DNA of 64,000 bases from Prorocentrum cordatum. Lineage: Eukaryota; Sar; Dinophyceae; Prorocentrales; Prorocentraceae. This document shows, in pieces, positions 53,638 to 64,000 of the stretch; within the stretch, counting starts at the first letter, position 1; each line of letters opens with the position of its first letter. A program made the position numbers and the translations under genes. Location of the stretch: the NCBI GenBank assembly GCA_963575745.1, contig CAUYUJ010011203.1, positions 254,152-318,151 on the forward strand, written 5' to 3'. The notes beneath the pieces were generated by a model, which saw nothing but the letters and a program-made list of their open reading frames with translations, did not search any database and was not told the DNA's origin.

Positions 53638-56300
53638 CAAATTACCCTGCGACGTACCGAACCGATTTGCATCAGCTAACAAGAGGAGTTGGCCCGAACT
53701 TGCCAGGACAATGACAGCGCAAGCGTCATAATATGTTGCGCAAGCTACATGGGATGCGCCCACGCGGCGCGATTCACAGGCCAACAACTGAAGGACGAGG
53801 AGCGAGGACACAGGCTTGAGGAGGCCATGGGGGCGGTAACGAATGGCACGAAAAGGACGCGCGGGCCGGGGGCCGAACCGTCGGCGCGGCAGCAGCAGAA
53901 GGAACGTGGCAGGGGGCAGAGGGCGACGACGAAAGTGACGGGACGAGACCGAAGAGTGTTGCTTTTGTCGGTAGCAAGCTGAAGATGCAACGCTGTCTGC
54001 ACCATGTCGCCGCGGCGCTCGGAAAAATGATTAAACCTGGATATCAGTGCAAGAAGCGAACGAGGCCTGGCTCCCACGCCAGCTTCTCTGCTTCCTGCCT
54101 GCACATTTCAGCACGGGGGCTAAACGCTCGAAGGCGCGCCGCCAGGTCTACGGGCGGCCCGCGGGCCGGGAAATCCAGGCCGGGGTCGCGTATCATCAAG
54201 AGGTTGTCCACGGTCGTTGCCCTGGACAGCATCACGGAGAGATGCAGCCAGAGGTCTCCTGGTGGTCCGCGCAAGACATCACTCCAGCGGACCCCACAGC
54301 AGCCCTCGAAACTGGCGACAGTTTGGAAGATCGCAGCCCCCCAAGGCTGGCGGGGTCTGCTGGTGGCCCGCGTTTGCCACAACTCCGCTGGACCACGCAG
54401 CAGCCCTCGAAAGTGGCGGCAGTTTCACAGATCACAGCCCCACAGGGATGGCGAGATCTCATCTGAGTCCGGGTAAGACGTCACTCCGCTGGACCCCCCA
54501 GCAGCCCTCGAACGTGGCGACAGTCCCGCAGATCGCAGCCCCCCCGGGCTGGCGACATCTCAATTGAATTTGGGTAGGGCGTCACTCCGCTGGACCCCCA
54601 AGCAGCCCTCAAAAGCGGCGACGGTTTCGCAAATCGTAGCCCCCAAGGGCTGGCGAGGTCTCATCTGAATATGGGTCGGACGTCACTCTGTTGGACCCAC
54701 CAGCAGCCCTCGAAAGTGGCGACAGATTCGCATACCGCAGCCTCCCAGGGCTGCCGAGGTCTCATTTCAACCTGTGTAGGACTTCACTCCGCTGAGCAGC
54801 CATCGAAAATGGCGACAGTTTCGCAAGTCGCAGCCCAGAAGAGGGCTAGCGAGGTCTCATCTGAATCTGGGTAAGGCGTAACTCCGCTGGGCCCCCGGAA
54901 CTAACCCTCGAAAGTGGCCACCGTTTGACAGATCGCAGCCCCCCAGGGATGGCGAGGTCTAATCTGAATCTGGGTAAGACGTCACTCCGCTGGACGCCCT
55001 GGCAGCCCTCGAAAGCAGCGACAGTTTCGCAGATCGCAGCCCTCCATGGATGGCGAGGTCTCCTTTGAATCTGGGGAGACGTCACTCCGCTGGACGCTCC
55101 AGCAGCCATCGAAAATGGCGACAGTTTCGCAAATCGCAGCCCCCAAGGGCTGGCGAGGTCCTATCTGAATCTGAGGACGAAGTCACTCCGCTGGACACCC
55201 CAGCAGCCCTCAAAAATGGCGACAGTTTCGCATACCGCAGCCTCCCAGGGCTGCCGAGGTCTCATTTCAACCTGTGTCGGACGTCACTCCGCTGAACCCA
55301 CCAGCAGCCCTCGAAAGTGGCGACAGTTTCGCAAATCGCAGCCCCCCAGAGATGGCGAGGTCTCATCTGAATCTGGGTAGGACGTCACTCCGCCGGACGC
55401 CCCCGCAGCGCTCGGAAATGGCGAGAGTTTCGCAGATCGCAGCCCCCCAGGGATGGCGAGGTCTCATCTGAGTCTGGGTAGGACGTCACTCCGCTGGACG
55501 CCCCCGCAGCGCTCGGAAGTCGTGACAGGTTCACATATCACAGCCCCACAAGGATGGCGAGATCTCATCTGAGTCTGGGTAGGACGTCACTCCTCTGGAC
55601 CCCCCAGCAGCCCTCGAAAGTGGTGACAGGTTCACAGATCAAAGCCCCACAGGGATGGCGAGATCTCATCTGAGTCTGGGTAAGACGTCACTCCGCTGGA
55701 CCCCCCAGCAGCCCTCGAAAGTGGTGACAGGTTCGGCACATCGCGGCCCCCCAGGGATGGCGAGGTCTCCTTTGAATCTAAGTAAGAGGTCACTCCGCTG
55801 GACCCTGCAGCAGCCCTCGCAAGTGGCGACAGTTTCGGCATATCGCAGCCCCCCAGGGATGGCGCGTCCCATCTGGATCTGAGTAGGACGCGTCTCCGCT
55901 GGACCCCCCAGCAGCCCTCGAAAGTGGCGATAGTTCCGCGGACCTCAGCCCCCCAGGGATAGCGAGACCTCATCTGAATATAAGTAAGACGTCACTCCGC
56001 TGGACCCCCCAGCAGCCCTCGAAAGTGGTAACAGGTTCACAGATCAAAGCTCCACAGGGATGGCGTTGGCACATTAGAATCTGGGTAAGGCGTCGCTCCG
56101 CTGGACCCCTGGATGCCCTCGAAAGTGGCGACAGTCCCGCAGATAGCAGCCCCCCAGGGATGGCCAGGTAGGAGGCAAGCTGGCATGCAGGAAGGAGCGA
56201 GGTGAGGGGCAGGAGAGAAGGGGAGAGGGGGCGGGAAGGTGTGTGACCGCAGTCCTCTATTCAAAACGAGAACTCAACACAGGAGGGTTGGGAAAAATAA
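53638..56300 (+). mobile_element. Satellite-bearing element B
   Basis: The left end TTACCCTGCGACGTACCGAACC matches that of element C (TTATCCTGCGACGTACCCAACC). The right end is a purine-rich stretch, CTCTATTCAAAACGAGAACT and a CTCAAC/GTTGGG hairpin. About 600 bp of low-copy sequence lies between the left end and the satellite. No protein frame of a mobile element is seen inside. Confidence 0.7.
54240..56165 (+). repeat. ~101-bp satellite, about 19 units
   Basis: GACGTCACTCCGCTGGAC recurs about every 100-102 bp (54479, 54583, 54680, 54780, 54979 and on to ~56090). Units share CCCTCGAAAGTGGCGACAG, GCAGATCGCAGCCCC, CAGGGATGGCGAGGTCTCAT and CTGAATCTGGGTA. Copies differ by roughly 5-15%, much more than in the 26-28 kb array. 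Confidence 0.97.
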
Positions 56301-56528
56301 TACAAAGCGCACTCTGCCTTCACATTTGGAACATTCGCGGCCGCCCCGCGACAATTGTATACTGGCATGTTACAGGGACGGCTGGGGCGCCAGCAGATCC
56401 TACCTGCCTTCTGGGCGCAGGTGGTCGACCGACTGGTTTGACAAATCAGTGGCTGCTGCCCTTCTCGCACGTGTATTTCTCATACGTGGATGGGGGGGAG
56501 GCCGTCCTCTTTCCTCTGCTCGGCTCCT
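56301..56528. other. Spacer between oppositely oriented elements B and D
   Basis: About 230 bp of low-copy sequence separates the right ends of B (plus) and D (minus), which face each other. Confidence 0.5.
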
Positions 56529-57437
56529 TTGTTTTTCCCAACCATCCTGTGGTGTTGGGTCCTCGTTTTGACGAGACGGTCCCCGCGTTCCTCTCCTCCT
56601 CTACTCTTCTCCTTCTCTTCCCCCTCCTTCTCCCTCCTCCCTCTTCCATGCATTTCACCCACCCAGCACAGCGCTTCGTGGCCCCATAGGGAGCTGCACC
56701 GAAGGTGTGGCACCGCCCGCATGCGTCCCCCACCACCCAGCACACCCCTTGCTCCCTGCGTTTCACCCACCCAGTACAGCGTTTCGTGGCCCCATTGGAA
56801 GCTCCACCGAAGGTCCCAGTGGCACCGCCCGCATGCGTCCGCCACCACCCAGCACACCCCTTCCTCCCTGCGTTTCACCCACCCAGTACAGCGTTTCGTG
56901 GTCCCATAGGGAGCTCCACCGAAGGTCCCAGTTGCACCGCCCGCATGCCTCCGCCACCACCCAGCACACCCCTTGCTCCCTGCGTTTCACCCACCCAGTA
57001 CAACGTTTCGTGGCCCCATAAGGGGTTCCACCGAAGGTCCCAGTGGCACCGCCCGCATGCGTCCGCCACCACCCAGCACACCCCTTGCTCCGTGCGTTTC
57101 ACCAACCCAGTACAGCGCTTCGTGGCCCCATAGGGAGCTCCACAGAAGCCCCCAGTTGCACCGCCCGCATGCGTCCGCCACCACCCAGCACAGCCGTTGC
57201 TCCCTGCGTTTCACCCACCCAGTACAGCGCTCCGTGGCCCCACAGGGAGCTCCACGGAAGGTCCCAGTGGCACTGCCCGCATGCGTCCGCCACCACCCAA
57301 CACGGCCCTTGCTTCCTGCGTTTCACCAACCCAGTACAGCGCTTCGTGGCCCCATAGGGAGCGCCACCGAAGAAGATATTCCCAATTGCGGAACTCACAA
57401 CTGCATATGGTTGGGTCTTTCTCCTACATTCCCCTAA
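56529..57437 (-). mobile_element. Satellite-bearing element D
   Basis: Read on minus, the left end is TTAGGGGAATGTAGGAGAAA followed by GACCCAACCATATGCAGTTG, the latter identical to element A. The right end (plus 56529-56580) contains the complement of CGTCTCGTCAAAACGAGGAC, then CCAACACCACAGGATGGTTG as in A. It carries the same satellite family as A with ~112-bp units. Confidence 0.77.
56655..57375 (-). repeat. GCATGCGGGC satellite, six ~112-bp units
   Basis: CCGCCCGCATGCG recurs near 56713, 56826, 56938, 57050, 57160 and 57276. Units include CACCACCCAGCACACCCCTTG and CGTTTCACCCACCCAGTACA, the complement of the early, divergent part of array A. Confidence 0.95.
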
Positions 57438-58225
57438 TCAGAGCAACTGGCCAGGGCATCGTTGCTGAATGGGCGAGTAGGGATGCGCGAAGCGTCAAGA
57501 ATTACCCCAGAGCTTCCATGACTGGGCTTTCAATCCCGAATCGTGCCGGATGACAATCGCGGACGAGCTCGGCTGACAATCGCGGTGAGGTCAAAGTGAA
57601 ACCACAAACGTCATACACCAAACCATCAATCAGGTAAAGTATTGTCCTGCGGACGTGGCTGAAAAGCCAGGTCCCCGGGCTGAGAAAGAGGAGTAGAGGC
57701 GAACCTTTCGCATACAGACGCAAACGTCCAGCAATCGCGATCCCCTGGAACGTATTATTTTATGATTCGCGGTAACGCCTGCTTCCGCCTCCCGCCGCGG
57801 AAATGTCTCGAGTCGCGCCCCCCCCCCCCCTTCGCGATTCGCGCTGGCGCCGTCTCGGAGTAGCCATGCCATGCCGAGGCAAGCCCAGAAGGCGCCTGCG
57901 CGACCCGTGGCGTCACAGGCCTCCTCTCCCACCCACCCCTCGATAACGCACGCATCGCCAGGGGATAAACGAGCCTTACGCGAGATGCAGTAGCGATCCT
58001 ACGCCGCGGCTTTCGCGGGCCGCCAGCTTGGCACACCACGTGGAGAAGAAGGCGGTTGAGCGCGACCTCCTACGAGGAACGTACGCGCGAATGACGGCGC
58101 ATGAGAACACGGCTTCTGCGTCGCTCAAAATAAACATGCGCGTTCCGCTACTCGAAGAGTCACTACTCGCAGATGGCCTGGGTCCGCCGCCGAGGGTTCA
58201 CGATCCATTACACCGAGGCGAGCAT
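57438..58225. other. Low-copy sequence without recognised gene
   Basis: Spacer between elements D and E. A C-run lies at 57819-57831. Nothing recognised. Confidence 0.4.
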
Positions 58226-59457
58226 GTGTTGGGTTCTCGTTTTGACGAGACGGTCCCCGCGTTCCTCCTCCCTCTCCTCCCCCTACTCCCTCCTCCCTGC
58301 GTTTCCCCCACCCAGTACAGCGCTTCGTGGCCCCATAGGGAGCCCGCCGAGAGCCCTAATGGGGGTGCCCGCATGCGTCCGCCACACCCAGTACAACGCT
58401 CCGTGGCCCCATAGGAAGCCCCACCGAAGGCCCCAGCGGGGGTGCCCGCATGCGTCCGCCACACCCTAGTACAGCGTTTCGTGGCCTTACAGGGATAACC
58501 ACCGAAGGCCCCAGTGGGGATGCCCGCATGCGTCCGCCACACCCACTACAGCGCTTCGTAGCCCCATAGGGAGCTCCACCGAAGGCCCCAGTGGGGGTGC
58601 CCGCATGCGTCCGCCACCGTCACTACAGCGCTTCGTGGCCCCATAGGGAGCTCCACCGAAGGCCCCAGTTGGGGTGCCCACATATATACGTTCGCCACAC
58701 CCAGCACAGCGCTTCGTGGCCCCATCGGAAGCTCCACCGAGGGTGCCCGCATGCGTCCGCCACACCCACTACAGCGCTTCGTGCCCCCATAGGAAGCCCC
58801 ACCGAAGGCCCCAGTGGGGGTGCCCGCATGCGTCCGCCACACCTAGTACAGCGCTTTGTGGCCCCATAGGGAGCTCCGCCGAAGGACCCAGTGGGACCGC
58901 CCGCATGCGTCCGCCACACCCACTACAGCGCTTCGTGGCCCCATAGGGAGCTCCACCGAAGGCCCCAGTGGGGGTGCCCGCATGCGTCCGCCACCGTCAC
59001 TACAGCGCTTCGTGGCCCCATAGGGATACCCACCGAAGGCCCCAGTGGCAAGGTCACATAGGGAGCTTCGCCGAAGGACCCAGTGGGACCGCCCGAATGC
59101 GTCGGCCACACCCAGTACAGCGCTTCGTGGCCCCATAGGGAGCTCCACCGAAGGCTCCAGTGGGACCGCCCGCATGCGCCCCCCCCACCCAGTACAGCGC
59201 TTCGTGGCCCCATAGATAGGGGGACCCCACCGAAGGCCCCGATGGCACCGCCCGCATGCGTCTCCAAAACCCACTATACAGCGCGTCGTGACCCCACGGG
59301 AAGCTCCACCGAAAGCCCCAGTGGGACCACCCGCATGCGTCCCCCCCCACCCATTACCGCACGCCCCATCACGCGTTGCGTGGCCCACCGGAAGCGGCAC
59401 TCACAACGCGTTTCACACAACTACATGTGGTTGGGTCCCTCGCCAGGATAACGTTTC
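58226..59457 (-). mobile_element. Satellite-bearing element E
   Basis: On minus the left end is ATCCTGGCGAGGGACCCAAC followed by CACATGTAGTTGTG, closely matching A and D. The right end keeps the complement of GCGGGGACCGTCTCGTCAAA and ACGAGAACCCAACAC but lacks the second half of the hairpin, so it may be truncated there. It carries the shortest version of the satellite. Confidence 0.75.
58300..59400 (-). repeat. GCATGCGGGC satellite, ~77-bp units
   Basis: GCCCGCATGCGTCCGCC recurs near 58368, 58444, 58522, 58599, 58746, 58826, 58898, 58977 and beyond, mostly 75-80 bp apart. The CACACCCCTTGCTCC segment of the longer units is missing, which accounts for the shorter period. Confidence 0.95.
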
Positions 59458-59459
59458 GG

Positions 59460-60055
59460 ACGTTTGCGAGCATGAACTTTGCGAGTAGTGGAGCACGCTC
59501 GGAGACAAGTGGGCGACGATCAGAAACGGGTGTCACGCGAGATGGCATGGCGACCTTACGCGGCGGCGTACGCGGGCCGCCAGCGCGGCACGCTGCATCG
59601 GAGACGAGGGCGCTCACGCGCGATCTTACGCGGGCAGCTTACGCGCCAATGTCGGCGCAGACGACCCCTTCCTTGCGTCGCTCGAGTGGCTCCCTATCCT
59701 CCCCCTCGATGCCACGCGGCGGAGGGGCGGCATCTGCAGCCTGCCTCCGCGCCTTCTCGCGGTCGACGAGCCTGGCAGTGTGCGGCACGCGGGGGCCCGA
59801 GGCCGCCAGCAACGGGGGCGAAGAAGGGGGCAGAAGAGCTGAAAGACCCTGGCGCCAAGACATGCGGCGAAGATATCTACACAGATCCACCGCCACTGGC
59901 CAGGCCCGTCTCGAGTCCAGGAGCGGTGTGTGTGTGTGTGTGTGTGTGCCTCTCTGGCCAGGCCAGGGGGCGCAATTATCCACCGCTCCTGGGCCCAGGA
60001 TGGGCCTGGCCAGCGGCTGTGGCCAAGAGACATGCGCCATCTCCTGCATTCCGTC
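59460..60055. other. Low-copy GC-rich sequence without recognised gene
   Basis: Contains a (GT)n run at 59928-59948. Frames of up to 273 codons overlap on both strands; none has a recognisable domain. Confidence 0.35.
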
Positions 60056-60058
60056 GGC

Positions 60059-60267
60059 GGCGAGCCCAGGGGGGAAGTGCGAAGGAAAAGGCCTTCTCAG
60101 AAGGCGGCGGGGCTTCTCGGGAGCCCTCCAGCCTTCTGGGACGCTTTCTGAGCCTCTTCCGAAGACAGAGGTGGCTTCCGTTTCGGATTGCCCGTAGACT
60201 TCTGAGAAGCCCCGCCGCACTCTGAGAAAGCCTGCTCCCTCTCACTTTCCCCCCCCCTGGGCTCACC
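60059..60267. mobile_element. AGAAGGC foldback element, best-preserved copy
   Basis: The left arm GGCGAGCCCAGGGGGGAAGT continues to GCCTTCTCAGAAGGCGGCGG and GGCTTCTC. The right arm read inward is GGTGAGCCCAGGGGGGGGAA continuing to GCTTTCTCAGAGTGCGGCGG and GGCTTCTC. The arms pair over about 65 bp. Pairing may extend a further ~20 bp outward. It has no coding capacity. Related copies are at 14886, 23262 and 35845. Confidence 0.82.
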
Positions 60268-60349
60268 ACCGATTCTGGGCAGCACGTCGACAACTCCGCG
60301 CCGACAGCCGCTGGCGAACGCATCCTCCGCTTCCTCCACTTCCAGCAAT

Positions 60350-60582
60350 CGGATGGCCCTCATGGGCACAACAAGGAGCTGCCCGGAGGGTGGTCCGCCT
60401 GGGCACGACGGATGGTCCTCTTGGGCACCGAGGGAAGTGACCCCAGGCCCGAGTCGAGCTCCTTTCTCTGCACGGCGGACTCGAGTGTGGGGACGATACA
60501 GGGCCCCTAGAGGCCTCAAAATTGCCTCCAGGCCCCCGAGAGGCCTCGACGGGATCGCAACGAGCGTCCAAGAGGCCTCACA
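60350..60582 (-). repeat. Short CAAGANGGCC-type stretch with mixed words
   Basis: GGCCTCAAAATTGCCTCCAG and CCAAGAGGCCTCA words precede the edge box; they are weaker than in the main blocks. Confidence 0.5.
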
Positions 60583-60612
60583 CCCACAACCCGGGCACGG
60601 TGGAGGGATGGG
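60583..60612 (+). repeat. Array-edge box, copy 7
   Basis: CACAACCCGGGCACGGTGGA followed by GGGATGGG. Confidence 0.65.
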
Positions 60613-61575
60613 TTGGAGGTCATTCGATGATACGATGCGCGCGCACTCGACTATCGCAAAGATAGCTGTTTCGAGAATCCCTTCAACAAAATTGCACAAA
60701 TTCCACATGCGCGCGCACATGTCGAAATCTGACAAAGCACACCAGTTGCGCAGGCATGTCAAAAATGAATACATCCAAAACCTTCAGGGTGTTCACTACA
60801 AAAAATCTTGCAGCGCTGTTTGCCCGCGCGCAATGGCTGAAATCATATAGCTAAATATGATGTTAACCCTGATAGAAAGACCGCGAAATCCCTGATTATC
60901 ATTCCACCACGCGGTGCATCCGCGTTGATCCAACATGCGCCCAGTGCAGAAATACCATGCGGGTCACACGCACGCGCCGCCACGCGCGCGTCGCAATCCG
61001 TCCAAAACCATTGGTTTTCAAAGACCTTTCAAAACAGGGTTCTTCAGAAACAGATGAAGAACCACAAGTTGTCAACACCAAACTTGCCAAAACTTCTTGT
61101 CTTCCCGCGCGCGCACATCCTCACCATCACCCTCATTAGCGCCGCCGTGCCACCGCAGTCATCGTCATCATCCATCGCCGCAACTGCCGCCATCAACAGT
61201 CAAGCACCGTCATCACCGCCACATGGACATCATCATCGTCGTTGTCGTCACCAGAATCGGCGCAGTCAATGGCTTGGATGTCGCCATCTTCATCGTCGCC
61301 ACAACCACCGCTACTCTCATCATCGTTGCCCACGTTGCCAGCGTCAACAGGATACCGCGCCAGCCCGAATCGCCCTCCCGCACTGAAACGCCCGCGCGCC
61401 AGCGCGGTTATTGAGACGCGTTGGGAAGTTCCCACCGGTAAGCGCCATCGCAGCTTCGTTGGCTGTGCCAAACCAGCTGGACGCCCCGTGCGAATTTGCA
61501 CGCGTTAGCGCAGCCGCATGGATGTGCTAGTCACTGTCAAGCAATTACCGAAATCGTGGCCGCATGGGTTGTGCA
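60613..61575. other. AT-richer low-copy sequence without recognised gene
   Basis: GCGCGCGCAC words (60640, 60710, 61106) and ATCATC/GTCGTC triplets (61160-61330) are scattered. No gene was recognised. Confidence 0.35.
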
Positions 61576-61734
61576 AAATTATCCTGCGACGTACCCAACC
61601 CTTTTCTGCACAAGTGACAATTGCATTCAGGACCACTCAATACCGAAGGACATCTCGGCGCCATGGTATAGTGGTGATCTGCGTAGGACGTACCTCCGCT
61701 GAGCCTCCCAGAAGCCCATGCGCACCAGGTGAGC

Positions 61735-62676
61735 CAAGCGCGCCAGGCGCGCCAGGTGCGCCAGGTGCGCCAGGTGCGCCAGGTGCGCCAGGTGCGCCAG
61801 GTGCGCCAGGTGCGCCACGTGCGCCAGGTGCGCCAGGCGCGACAGGCGCGCCAGGTGCGCCGGGCGCGCCAGGCGCGCCAGGTGTGCGCCAGGTGTGCGC
61901 CAGGTGTGCGCCAGGTGTGCCAGGTGCGCAAGGTGCGCCCAGCGCGCCAAGTGCGCCAGGTCACCAGATGCGCAAGGTACGCCAGGTGCGCCAGGCGCGC
62001 CAGGTGCGCCAGGTGCGCCAGGTGCGCCAGGCGCGCCAGGCGCGCCAGGTGCGCCGGGCGCGCCAGGCGCGCCAAGTGAGCCAGGTGCGCCAGGGGTGCG
62101 CCAGGTGTGCGCCAGGTGCGCCAGGTGCGCCTAGCGCGCCAGGTGCGCCAGGTGCGCCAGGTGCGCCAGGTGTGCCAGGTGCGCCAAGGCGCGCCAGGTG
62201 CGCCAGGTGCGCCCGTTGCGCCAGGCGCGCCAGTTGCGCCATGCGCGCCAGGCGCGCCAGGTGCGCCAGGTGCGCCAGGTGTGCCAGGTGCGTCAGGTGC
62301 GCCCAGCGCGCCAGGTGCACCAGTGCGCCCAGCGCGCCAGGTGCGCCAGATGCACCAGGTGTGCCAAGTGTACGCCAGGTGCGCGCCAGGTGCGCCAGGT
62401 GCGCCAGTTGACCCAGGCGCGTTAGGCGCGCCAGGTGCGCCAGGTGCGCGCCAGGTGCGCGCCAGGTGCGCGCCAGGTGCGCCAGGTGCGCCAGGTGCGC
62501 GCCAGGTGCGCGCCAGGTGCGCGCCAGGTGCGCCAGGTGCGCGCCAGGTGCGACAGGTGCGCCAGGTGCGCCAGGGTGCGCGCCATGTGCGCCCAGCGCG
62601 TCAGGTGCGTCAGGTGCGCCCAGCGCGCCAGGTGCGCGCCAGGTGCGCCAGGTGCGCGCCAGGTGCGCCAAGGGGA
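61735..62676 (+). repeat. GCGCCAGGT 9-bp minisatellite (~940 bp)
   Basis: About 100 units of GCGCCAGGT with variants (GCGCCAGGC, GTGCGCCAG insertions). It begins shortly after a first satellite unit (61683-61725) and ends inside a unit at CAAGGGGACAGGGAGGCCTC. It therefore expanded within the satellite. The 9-bp period keeps frames open on both strands (e.g. 297 codons of Gly-Ala-Pro or Arg-Gln-Val). Confidence 0.98.
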
Positions 62677-62679
62677 CAG

Positions 62680-63215
62680 GGAGGCCTCAAAGTGGTCTGC
62701 GTAAGACGTACCTCCGCTGGGCCTCCCAGGAAGACACGAAAGTGGCGACAGTTGCGAAGATCGCAGCCGCGCAGGGGACAGGGAGTACCTCCGCTGGGCC
62801 TCCCAGGAACCCACGAAAGTGGAGACAGTTGCGCAGATCGCAGCCGCGCAGGGGACAGGGAGGCCTCAAAGTGATCTGCGTATGACGTACCTCCGCTGGG
62901 CCTCCCAGGAACCCATGAAAGTGGCGACAGTTGCGCAGATCGCAGCCCCGCAGGGGACAGGGAGGCCTCAAAGTGATCTGCGTATGACGTACCTCCGCTG
63001 GGCCTCCAAGGAGCCCACGAAAGTGGCGACAGTTGCGCAGATCGCAGCCCCGCAGGGGACAGGGAGGCCTCAAAGTGGTCTGCGTATGACGTACCTCCGC
63101 TGGGCCTCCCAGGAACCCACGAAAGTGGCGACAGTTGCGCAGATCGCAGCCCCGCAGAGGACAGCCAGGAGCCCACGAAAGTGGCGACAGTTGCGCAGAT
63201 CGCAGCCCCGCAGGG
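62680..63215 (+). repeat. ~100-bp satellite of element C, about five units
   Basis: GACGTACCTCCGCTGGGCCT recurs near 62706, 62789, 62887, 62986 and 63088, with one more at 61687. Units share CACGAAAGTGGCGACAGTTG and CGCAGATCGCAGCC with the satellite of element B, and differ in GGGACAGGGAGGCCTCAAAG, where B has GGGATGGCGAGGTCTCAT. Confidence 0.96.
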
Positions 63216-63419
63216 CACCGCGAACACAGGAGAGAAGGAGGAGGAGAGGGCGGGAGGTGGATACCACAGTGCTCTATTCAAAACGAGTACCCAACACAAG
63301 GAGGGTTGGGAACAACAAGTTTCGGGTGGGAAGGTGAGATGATTGCGCGAGCAATGGAGTTGACGATTTCAAATTGTCCTAGGTGGATTGCGCCACATAG
63401 TAGGGCGGCAACGCCGCCA

Positions 63420-64000
63420 AGGTCGCTAAGACGGCCCGACTGGGCTCAATATTGCTCCTGGCCGGACCAAGGGGCCCCCAAGAGGCCCCGAGACCGTTTC
63501 AAGAGGACCCCCAGGAGTGCCCCCAAGAGGGCCCCAAGAGGCACAAATCGATGAATTTCCTTTGGATGTTCTATGGTTTGACCTCGTTTGCCTTTTCGAA
63601 CTTCCGACGCTCCAAGACGGCCCAGGAGGCCCCCAAGACCGCCCCAAGACAACGCAAGATGTTCTAAACAGGGCCAGGAACTGGCCAAAGAGGCCACAAA
63701 GACAGCCTATGAGGGCCCCAGGACGGATCCAAGAGGGGAAATATGAACCGACGACTCGAGCCTTCCGCCCCAAGAGGCCCCCAGGAGCATCAGATCCGCC
63801 GCACCCGGTTGACTTATCACAGGGGTGCCTGGCGTGCTAGATCATACGGCTTGGCTTTGCTCTTTTTTTGTTTCCAAAAAAGCTAACTCCCCCTGGGGCG
63901 TCGGTCCATGCAGCCGGCCACCCGGAAGGTCCTCGATGGCCTCCATGACGGCCAGGATGGCCCAAGATGGCCTCTCAGTTTGCCCAAGATGGTCCAAGAG
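63420..64000 (+). repeat. CAAGANGGCC-type array, block 8
   Basis: Plus-strand units of CCCCAAGAGGCCCC type with an AT-rich core at about 63550-63615 (GTTTGACCTCGTTTGCCTTT, then TCGAACTTCCGACGCTCC). It continues to the end of the window. Confidence 0.87.

Larger units (their letters stand above)
61576..63316 (+). mobile_element. Satellite-bearing element C
   Basis: The left end AATTATCCTGCGACGTACCC continues AACC. The right end is a GGAGGAGGAGAGGGCGGGAG purine stretch, GCTCTATTCAAAACGAGTAC and a hairpin from CCCAAC (63290-63295) and GTTGGG (63305-63310). The interior holds ~100-bp satellite units related to those of element B, interrupted by a 9-bp minisatellite. Confidence 0.78.

Noticed and set aside
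61518-62671. Collagen-like Gly-Ala-Pro frame of 297 codons and partners
   Set aside because: Produced by the GCGCCAGGT 9-mer, whose length is a multiple of three; all frames on both strands stay open.

Overview
This 64-kb window is GC-rich nuclear DNA from a repeat-laden eukaryote, with one 100-base assembly gap at 17860-17959. The best guess is a dinoflagellate with a large, GC-rich genome. The reasons are a decayed non-LTR retrotransposon of the kind common in such genomes, short isolated exon-like pieces with very high G/C at third codon positions, and an abundance of short inverted-repeat elements. No spliced-leader sequence, rRNA or complete tRNA was recognised, so this assignment is an inference.

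Almost nothing here is an intact gene. The long open frames are mostly by-products of tandem repeats whose period is a multiple of three, or of (CCT)n/(GGA)n tracts. Supported coding material is limited to four items: a broken LINE on the minus strand (44.2-48.3 kb; endonuclease, reverse transcriptase and C-terminal parts, with a possible ORF1); a C-terminal exon resembling cysteinyl-tRNA synthetase (51.61-51.73 kb, minus); a 92-bp exon with good splice borders (16.57-16.66 kb, plus); and a possible C-terminal exon ending at 35498 (plus).

Layout: 0-11 kb holds arrays of a degenerate CAAGANGGCC-type repeat, including a 448-bp and a ~350-bp higher-order tandem, an ~85-bp satellite and a composite element carrying 83-bp units. 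11-26 kb is mixed low-copy sequence with foldback elements and microsatellites. 26.4-28.6 kb is a strikingly uniform 120-bp satellite inside an element with recognisable ends. 28.8-43 kb alternates short inverted-repeat elements, CAAGANGGCC arrays and microsatellites. 44-48 kb is the dead LINE. 48.8-50 kb is an AT-rich island with a 239-bp triplication. 51-52.5 kb has two foldback elements, one cutting into the synthetase-like exon. 53.6-63.3 kb is a cluster of four satellite-bearing elements. The window closes with another CAAGANGGCC array.

The most interesting signal is a family of five elements (26441-28580, 53638-56300, 56529-57437, 58226-59457, 61576-63316). They share one end containing ACCCAACC and another end containing TTCAAAACGAG, ACCCAAC and, in four of five, a hairpin closing with GTTGGG, but they carry two unrelated satellite families between those ends. 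This looks like an undescribed class of tandem-repeat-carrying mobile element. Several smaller inverted-repeat families are also present in two or more copies, some with plausible target-site duplications.
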